A stretch of DNA of 10,347 nt, taken from NCBI GenBank assembly GCA_021827245.1, contig JAKAWN010000234.1, positions 1 to 10,347 on the forward strand. Direction: 5' to 3'. The translations under genes and the position numbers were made by a program. How positions within the stretch are numbered: the stretch's first letter is position 1; every line of letters starts with the position of its first letter. The notes beneath the pieces are model-generated. The model was not told where the DNA came from and did not search any database. It saw only the letters and a program-made list of their open reading frames with translations. This document shows, piece by piece, positions 5,857-10,347 of the stretch. The stretch comes from Acidobacteriota bacterium (lineage in GTDB: Bacteria > Acidobacteriota > Terriglobia > UBA7540).

Positions 5857-8640
5857 ATGAAGCGAGAAACTCTGGGCCGAAGAAACTTCCTGCGGGGAAT
5901 CGTGGCAGGCGCATTGGCCGCTCCTGTGGCAGGGCAGGCACAGCAGGCCGGCAGAGATAACCCGATACCAACCAAGCGGCACGCTCCCGTCCCCGAACAC
6001 GAGGCGCGGATGCGCATTAAGCTCGACGGTGCCTGGCAATTCCGCCTGGAGACCGAAGCCGGTTTCAGCCGCACGATCCGGGTTCCCGGTTGCTGGCAGG
6101 CCCAAGGGGTGGGGAAGCGCTCGGGCATCCTGCGGCACGACTATGAGGGGGTGGCCTGGTATCAGCGGGTGGTTCAGATTCCCGAGTTCTGGAAAGAGAA
6201 GCGGACGGTTCTCCGGATCGGGGGTGCGCTGCGCATTACGGAGCTCTTCGTCAATGAGAAGCCAATCGGTCGACACGACGGAATGAGCGCACCCTTCGCA
6301 TTTGACATCACCAAGGCTATTCGACCGGGCCATAACAACAAGATCGCGCTTAAGGTCTCGAATCCAGGAAGTGCGCCAGTAGGACCGCCCAATAAACAGA
6401 TTCCCACGCGTCCCACGGGCATGCTGAACTACATCGGGAATTGGGGTGGCGTCTACGGTCCAGTAGAACTAGAAACAACTGGCCGCGTGTGGATCGAACG
6501 ACTATGGGTACGTTCCGTGATCCAACCAACCGCCGCGCGGTTCGGTATCCACGTACGCAACGCGGAGAGCCGGATGTTCCGCGGTCAGTTGCGGATCGTG
6601 GCTGGCCCGTATCACAGCACAGCGGCGGTCCATGTTGCACCGGGAGAAGCGGTGGAAGTGGAAGTAGACGTTCCCATGCCCGGAGCGCACCTGTGGTCGC
6701 CCGACCATCCGAACCTCTACACGGCAGGTATTTCGCTGGTGGAGGACACGGTCGAGCGCGACCGGGTGGAGCAGCGCTTCGGACTGCGGGAAATCCGGAC
6801 GCAGGGAAGCGTGTTGCTGCTGAACGGTAAGCCGCTCTACCTGCGTGGTTACGGCGATGACGACGTGGAGGTGCTTACTGGTGTGCCGCCTGCCTCCAAG
6901 CAGGTCTACCTCGAGCGCCTTCGGTTGGCTAAAAGTTTCGGCTTCAACGCCATGCGCTTCCATTCAATGACGCCGGTCAGCGAGTTTTTCGAGGCAGCCG
7001 ATGAAGTGGGGATGCTGGTGATGGCGGAGTTGCCGGTGGCTTACACCCCGTATCTGCTGCCCTTCCTGGACTTCGTGCGCGGCGAACTGACCGGCGTGGC
7101 GCTTGCGCATCGAAACCATCCTTCGTGGCTGTCACTGGCGATGGGGAATGAATTCAACCTGCACTGGCTCAAGGATGAGAGCCAGAAGCGCGCGTTTCTG
7201 AAAGCCGTGGCCGACCTGTACCGGCAGGCAAAGTCGTTGATGCCCGACCGGATCATCATGTCAAACGACGGCTACCTCATGGAGCCGACTGATATGGTCA
7301 GTATGGGACGGGGTAGTTCGGCAAAACATCCGACTATCCGGCACGAATTCGGTGGCTACTACTGCTCACTTCCGGATACTTCACTGATTCCGAAATTCAC
7401 GGGAGTCATCATCCCAGAATGGCTGGAGACTAAACAGCGCTGGGTGGCGGAGCACGGGCTGGAATCGGAATACCCAGCCTACGTGCGGAACTCGCAGAAA
7501 CTGATGCAGCTGGGGCGGCAGTTTCAGATTGAGCGCGTGCGGCGCGAGGCGGACATCACCGGGTATGAGTACTGGCTGATCGTGGATTACCCGGGCGGCA
7601 CTGGCGAGGGCGATTCGTGGGAGGAGGGGTGGTTCGATTATTTCTGGCGACCGAAGAATGTGGCACCTGAGGAGGGTAGGGCCGTCAACGACGCCGTGCT
7701 GCCGCTGATCGACGCTGGGCCGGGAGAACGTACTCTTTGGGCGGACGAGGCTCGGAATCTGAACCTGACGGTTTCCAACTACGGCGAAAGGGAGATCCGC
7801 GAAGGCTCAGCGTCATGGCGCGTCAGCATGCAAGGGAAAGCCGTGGCGGAATCGCGAACCGGTAGCTTCACCGCGCCGCTTGGCAAGATAAGCCCGGTCT
7901 CGACAATCACTCTGGGGCGATTGGGCGACGATCAACCTCACAAATTTGAGCTCACGGTGGAAGTAGATGGGCACACTAATCACTGGGACTTCTGGACTTT
8001 TCCGCGGCAGGCTTTGATGAGCCGTGCAAACGCTCCCATTGTCGCGGCGACCTCGTGGCCGGGCCTGACGAGGTACTTTCCATTCATTCGCACTGCTCAC
8101 TCTAGGCAGACGACAGATGGCCTGCAAATTACAGATTCGCTGGACCGCGCAGCCATCGATCTTCTGAAATCGGGCGGCCGCGTCTGGCTGGCGCTTAACA
8201 AGCCCGCCGAGGTGAGCTTCTTTCCCAGTGCCGGCGGAGCCCTGGGAACGATTGTACGCGACCATCCGGCAATTCAAGGTTTTCCGCACGAAGGTTTCTG
8301 TGATCTTCAATTTCATAATCTGATGCATGGCGTTGCGCCGTTTCCGATGGATGGGCTTCCCCAAATCACGCCCATTATCGGCGGTATTCGGACCAAGGCC
8401 GGATTTTTGAGCAAGGTTAAGGAACTATCCAGGACAGGGTATGTTTTCGAAGCGAAAATCGGCGCAGGACGGTTGCTGGTCACGACGCTGCGGATAGGTC
8501 CCCAACTGGATGACACGCATCCGGAAGCGGTGTTTCTCTGCAACCGGTTGCTCCGGTATTGCGATTCCGGCGAATTCAAGCCGCAGGTGGATGTCCCGAT
8601 GGACCGGTTGACCCAGGCAATATCGGAATACCTGAGCTAG
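5857..8640 (+). CDS. Tat-exported glycoside hydrolase family 2 protein
   Basis: A 927-residue glycoside hydrolase of GH2 type. The N-terminus has a Tat signal, GRRNFLRG (7-14), followed by an Ala-rich hydrophobic segment ending near AGQAQQ (25-30), so it should act in the periplasm or outside. Domains in order: beta-sandwich sugar-binding domain (about 50-210, LDGAW at 56-60), immunoglobulin-like domain (about 211-311), TIM barrel (about 312-620, opening with LNGKPLYLRGYGDDD at 322-336), and a beta-rich C-terminal part (about 621-927). Glu432 in SLAMGNEFN is the expected acid/base. Glu497 in IRHEFGG is the best nucleophile candidate. GH2 enzymes are retaining exo-glycosidases (beta-galactosidase, beta-glucuronidase, beta-mannosidase and others); the substrate cannot be assigned here. 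The start is supported by AAGGTGG (5844-5850), six bases before the ATG. The gene looks somewhat richer in GC than the TPR gene. Confidence 0.9.
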   Translation: MKRETLGRRNFLRGIVAGALAAPVAGQAQQAGRDNPIPTKRHAPVPEHEARMRIKLDGAWQFRLETEAGFSRTIRVPGCWQAQGVGKRSGILRHDYEGVAWYQRVVQIPEFWKEKRTVLRIGGALRITELFVNEKPIGRHDGMSAPFAFDITKAIRPGHNNKIALKVSNPGSAPVGPPNKQIPTRPTGMLNYIGNWGGVYGPVELETTGRVWIERLWVRSVIQPTAARFGIHVRNAESRMFRGQLRIVAGPYHSTAAVHVAPGEAVEVEVDVPMPGAHLWSPDHPNLYTAGISLVEDTVERDRVEQRFGLREIRTQGSVLLLNGKPLYLRGYGDDDVEVLTGVPPASKQVYLERLRLAKSFGFNAMRFHSMTPVSEFFEAADEVGMLVMAELPVAYTPYLLPFLDFVRGELTGVALAHRNHPSWLSLAMGNEFNLHWLKDESQKRAFLKAVADLYRQAKSLMPDRIIMSNDGYLMEPTDMVSMGRGSSAKHPTIRHEFGGYYCSLPDTSLIPKFTGVIIPEWLETKQRWVAEHGLESEYPAYVRNSQKLMQLGRQFQIERVRREADITGYEYWLIVDYPGGTGEGDSWEEGWFDYFWRPKNVAPEEGRAVNDAVLPLIDAGPGERTLWADEARNLNLTVSNYGEREIREGSASWRVSMQGKAVAESRTGSFTAPLGKISPVSTITLGRLGDDQPHKFELTVEVDGHTNHWDFWTFPRQALMSRANAPIVAATSWPGLTRYFPFIRTAHSRQTTDGLQITDSLDRAAIDLLKSGGRVWLALNKPAEVSFFPSAGGALGTIVRDHPAIQGFPHEGFCDLQFHNLMHGVAPFPMDGLPQITPIIGGIRTKAGFLSKVKELSRTGYVFEAKIGAGRLLVTTLRIGPQLDDTHPEAVFLCNRLLRYCDSGEFKPQVDVPMDRLTQAISEYLS

Positions 8641-8718
8641 CGTCTTCTCACAGAGCTTCGTTAACCAATTGGAGCCGCCTGGACACGCAGCCCGCTGGCT
8701 ACATTATCGGCGCTCGGA

Positions 8719-8755
8719 GGTGACTACGTACTCCTATTCCCAAATACGATGACGT
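8719..8755 (+). repeat. left terminal inverted repeat of the IS630-type element (two blocks)
   Basis: The outer block 8719-8734 starts GGTGACTACGTACTCC and pairs as an inverted repeat with 10001-10017 (about 12 of 16 positions, one gap). The inner block TACGATGACGT (8745-8755) is inverted relative to ACGTCACCGTA (9961-9971) at 10 of 11 positions. Within this end ACTACGT (8723-8729) and ACGTAGT (8752-8758) also form a perfect local dyad. Confidence 0.5.
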
Positions 8756-8794
8756 AGTATTATTGCTTTTGGCTTCCTCGTAGTGGTAGGCTGG

Positions 8795-8825
8795 GCCTCG
8801 GCGGAGGTTCCTTTCATGCCGAGGC
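8795..8825 (+). promoter_or_regulatory. hairpin enclosing the ribosome binding site and start codon of the IS630 transposase
   Basis: GCCTCGGC (8795-8802) and GCCGAGGC (8818-8825) form a perfect GC-rich 8-bp stem. The 15-base loop (8803-8817) contains the Shine-Dalgarno GGAGG (8803-8807) and the first two bases of the start codon; the G of the ATG is in the stem. In IS10 and IS50 comparable structures are known to block transposase translation from transcripts that read in from outside. The same role is inferred here from position only. Confidence 0.6.
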
Positions 8826-9959
8826 ACAGCCCGTTTGTTGTCGAGCTCTCCCGGTCGGAGCGCGACGAATTGGAGGCGCGAGCGCGCCGGTATACGTCAT
8901 CGTATCGGGATGTCATTCGGGCCAAGATTGTTCTCCTCGCCGCCCAGGGGTTATCGAATGATGTTATCGCTGCGCGTTTGGACACTCCCCGACAGATCGT
9001 CAGCAAGTGGCGCAAGCGCTTCTGCCTGGCGCGCCTGCCCGGCCTCGAGGGGGAACCGCGGGGCGGGCGTCCAGCCCGCTTTTCCCCCCAGCGTCGTCGT
9101 TCAAGTTAAGGCGCTGGCCTGCGAGCTTCCTTCGCGTCTCGGCCTGCCGCTGTCGCGTTTTTCGTTGGCTGAAATCCGCCGCAAAGTGTTGGCCGAAGGC
9201 ATCGTGGCTGAAATCAGCGACGCCAAGCTGTGGCGCTGGCTGAGCCGCGACGCGCTCCGTCCCTAGCGCTTCCGCAGTTGGATTTTTCCTCGCGACCCTG
9301 CCTTTGTCGAAAAGGCCGGACAGGTTCTCGATCTCTACGAAGGCGTCTGGGAGGGCGCTCCGCTCGCGGCGAACGATTACGTTCTGTGCGCCGACGAGAA
9401 GACCAGCATCCAAGCTCGCCGGCGACGGCGCGCTTCCTTTCCTCCGATGGCGCACCACCCGCAGTATGTCGAGCATGAGTATCAACGGAAAGGAGCCTGG
9501 GCTTATTTGGCGGCCTGGGACGTGCGGCGCGCCAAGGTTTTCGGCCGTTGCGAGAAGAAAACCGGCATCACTCCCTTTGACCGTCTGGTCGCCCAAGTCA
9601 TGAGCCAAGCACCTTATCGTTCGGCTCGCCGCGTCTTCTGGATCATGGACAACCGGTCGGGCCACCGCGGGCAGAAGGCCACCGATCGCCTCCGCGCCCA
9701 ATGGCCCACGCTCGTTCCCGTGCATACGCCCGTCCATGCGAGTTGGCTGAACCAAGTGGAAATTTACTCCTCCATCGTGCAACGCAAGGTCCTGACGTCG
9801 AATGATTTCACCTCGCTGGACGAACTCGAAGACCGCCTGCTCCGCTTCCAGGATCGCTACCAGCAAATCGCCGCCCCGTTCCAGTGGATGTTCAAACGTC
9901 AAGACCTCACAGCCCTGATGGAGAAGATCGGAACCCAGAAGTTTTCGGCCGCAGCATGA
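8816..9959 (+). pseudogene. IS630-family transposase, disrupted by a frameshift and an amber stop
   Basis: DDE-type transposase of about 380 residues if restored. The first part (8816-9109) has an N-terminal helix-turn-helix region: DVIRAKIVLLAAQGLSNDVI followed by DTPRQIVSKWRKRF. At TTTTCCCCCC (9080-9089) the homologous frame shifts by +1 and continues as VKALACELPSRLG to a TAG at 9264-9266. The same frame then carries on to 9959. Catalytic residues are Asp at 9393-9395 (CADEKTS), Asp at 9648-9650 (WIMDNRSGHRG) and Glu at 9759-9761 (NQVEIY), the last two separated by 36 residues. The TAG lies where relatives, as I recall them, have Trp, so a single TGG-to-TAG change is likely. Start ATG 8816 has GGAGG eight bases upstream. 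Product from this copy is probably inactive. Programmed +1 frameshifting is conceivable but would still meet the TAG. Confidence 0.85.
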
Positions 9960-9960
9960 T

Positions 9961-10017
9961 ACGTCACCGTAATCCCGAACGGCCGCACTAAGTTAGCACG
10001 GGATTACAAAGTTCACC
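9961..10017 (-). repeat. right terminal inverted repeat of the IS630-type element (two blocks, with internal dyad)
   Basis: The inner block ACGTCACCGTA (9961-9971) starts two bases after the transposase stop, and the outer block GGATTACAAAGTTCACC occupies 10001-10017. The spacer between them is about 19 bases longer than at the left end. GTAATCCCG (9969-9977) and CGGGATTAC (9999-10007) form a perfect 9-bp dyad with a 21-base loop. It may serve as paired transposase binding sites, or as a stem limiting transcription out of the element. Confidence 0.5.
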
Positions 10018-10279
10018 CTGCGTTTGCGCGCCGCTTAGCAGTAAAACTCCAAGTTTGGTAAATAATCCCGGCGGGCACACGCATCACCTACACCACACTA
10101 TAACCTCTCGCACGTTGCTGAAAAATGTTTCTTTCTAAAAAACTCCATTTATCGGAAAGACGACTTGGGGCTGGCATTGGGCTTGAGTCGGCACCTCCTG
10201 CCGCCTTTTCGAGTGGTTTCGTTGTTCTTTGGTGTCTCTTCGGTAAGGCTGCATGACTTGTGCTGAGGAAAGTTGGTAA
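10018..10279. other. intergenic region, no gene seen
   Basis: The 262 bases between the IS630-type right end and the hairpin before the last gene contain no long open frame with a ribosome binding site. I saw no clear promoter, terminator or tRNA. The stretch is locally AT-richer around 10120-10150. Confidence 0.4.
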
Positions 10280-10317
10280 CGTCTGTCTTATGCCCAGCCG
10301 GGCGAGGAGGACAGACG
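10280..10317 (+). promoter_or_regulatory. hairpin enclosing the ribosome binding site of the gene starting at 10318
   Basis: CGTCTGTC (10280-10287) and GACAGACG (10310-10317) form a perfect 8-bp stem whose 3' arm abuts the ATG. The 22-base loop contains a nested GCCC-AGCC-GGGC hairpin (10292-10303) and most of the Shine-Dalgarno AGGAGG (10305-10310; its last G is in the stem). If folded in mRNA it would hinder ribosome access to the start. Confidence 0.55.
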
Positions 10318-10347
10318 ATGGCGGGTGAGATTCCTGATATTCCCCCC
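10318..10347 (+). CDS. start of an unidentified gene (first 10 codons, runs off right edge)
   Basis: ATG at 10318 follows a consensus AGGAGG (10305-10310) with seven bases between, so this is very probably a real start. Only MAGEIPDIPP is visible, too little for a family call. The enclosing hairpin resembles the one before the IS630 transposase, which raises the possibility that this is another mobile-element gene; that is inference. Confidence 0.6.
   Translation, partial: MAGEIPDIPP

Larger units (their letters stand above)
8719..10017 (+). mobile_element. IS630-family insertion sequence (degenerate)
   Basis: An approximately 1.3-kb element holding one IS630-type transposase gene, broken at two places, flanked by imperfect inverted terminal regions. 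Each end has an outer block (8719-8734; 10001-10017) and an inner block (8745-8755; 9961-9971). The element starts about 80 bases after the GH2 stop and did not disrupt that gene. IS630 elements normally duplicate a TA target, but no TA pair flanks these ends. Either the exact ends are a few bases off or the junctions have decayed. The plus strand is the transposase strand. Boundaries are approximate. Confidence 0.7.

Noticed and set aside
5650..6333. 227-codon minus frame across the start of the GH2 gene
   Set aside because: It is antisense to the GH2 signal and sugar-binding domain, with biased composition and no domain; it is a shadow frame.
9000..9902. A 300-codon open frame on the minus strand
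   Set aside because: It lies wholly antisense to the IS630 transposase, whose catalytic motifs are clear on the plus strand. High GC content opens such shadow frames, and the product resembles no known family.

Overview
The window looks like a chromosomal accessory region of a soil- or plant-litter-type bacterium. Acidobacteriota (Solibacter/Bryobacter-like) is my best guess. The guess rests on moderate GC content, two Tat-exported glycosidase-type proteins, a signal-bearing TPR protein, a RraA-like aldolase with an SDR next to it, and an IS630-type element. It is inferred from gene style and not proven by any marker gene.

Layout. Bases 1-1499 (minus) are the N-terminal 499 codons of a Tat-exported protein with a six-hairpin (alpha/alpha) glycosidase-like region; the gene runs off the left edge. 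About 560 bases with no convincing gene follow, then a TPR-repeat protein (2061-3659, plus). Next come a leader with a long inverted repeat (3684-3750) and a RraA/HMG-aldolase-like gene (3764-4474, plus). An SDR oxidoreductase (4519-5268, minus) converges on the aldolase gene with a 44-base gap. After another roughly 590 bases without a clear gene lies a large Tat-exported GH2-family glycoside hydrolase (5857-8640, plus).

From about 8719 to 10017 sits one IS630-type insertion sequence. It has imperfect two-block terminal repeats. Its transposase gene (8816-9959) is broken by a +1 frameshift in a T4C6 run and by an amber codon. Its ribosome binding site lies in the loop of a perfect 8-bp hairpin. 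The last 30 bases start another gene (10318 onward, plus), whose strong Shine-Dalgarno is also enclosed by a perfect 8-bp hairpin.

Functional reading. The exported glycosidases would release sugars outside the cytoplasm, and the cytoplasmic SDR and RraA-like aldolase could act on oxidised sugar or 2-keto-acid products. The genes are not one operon (strands alternate), so this link is inference. I found no CRISPR array, RNA gene, phage module or defence system. The least ordinary signals are the hairpins around translation start regions and the long leader inverted repeat before the RraA-like gene.
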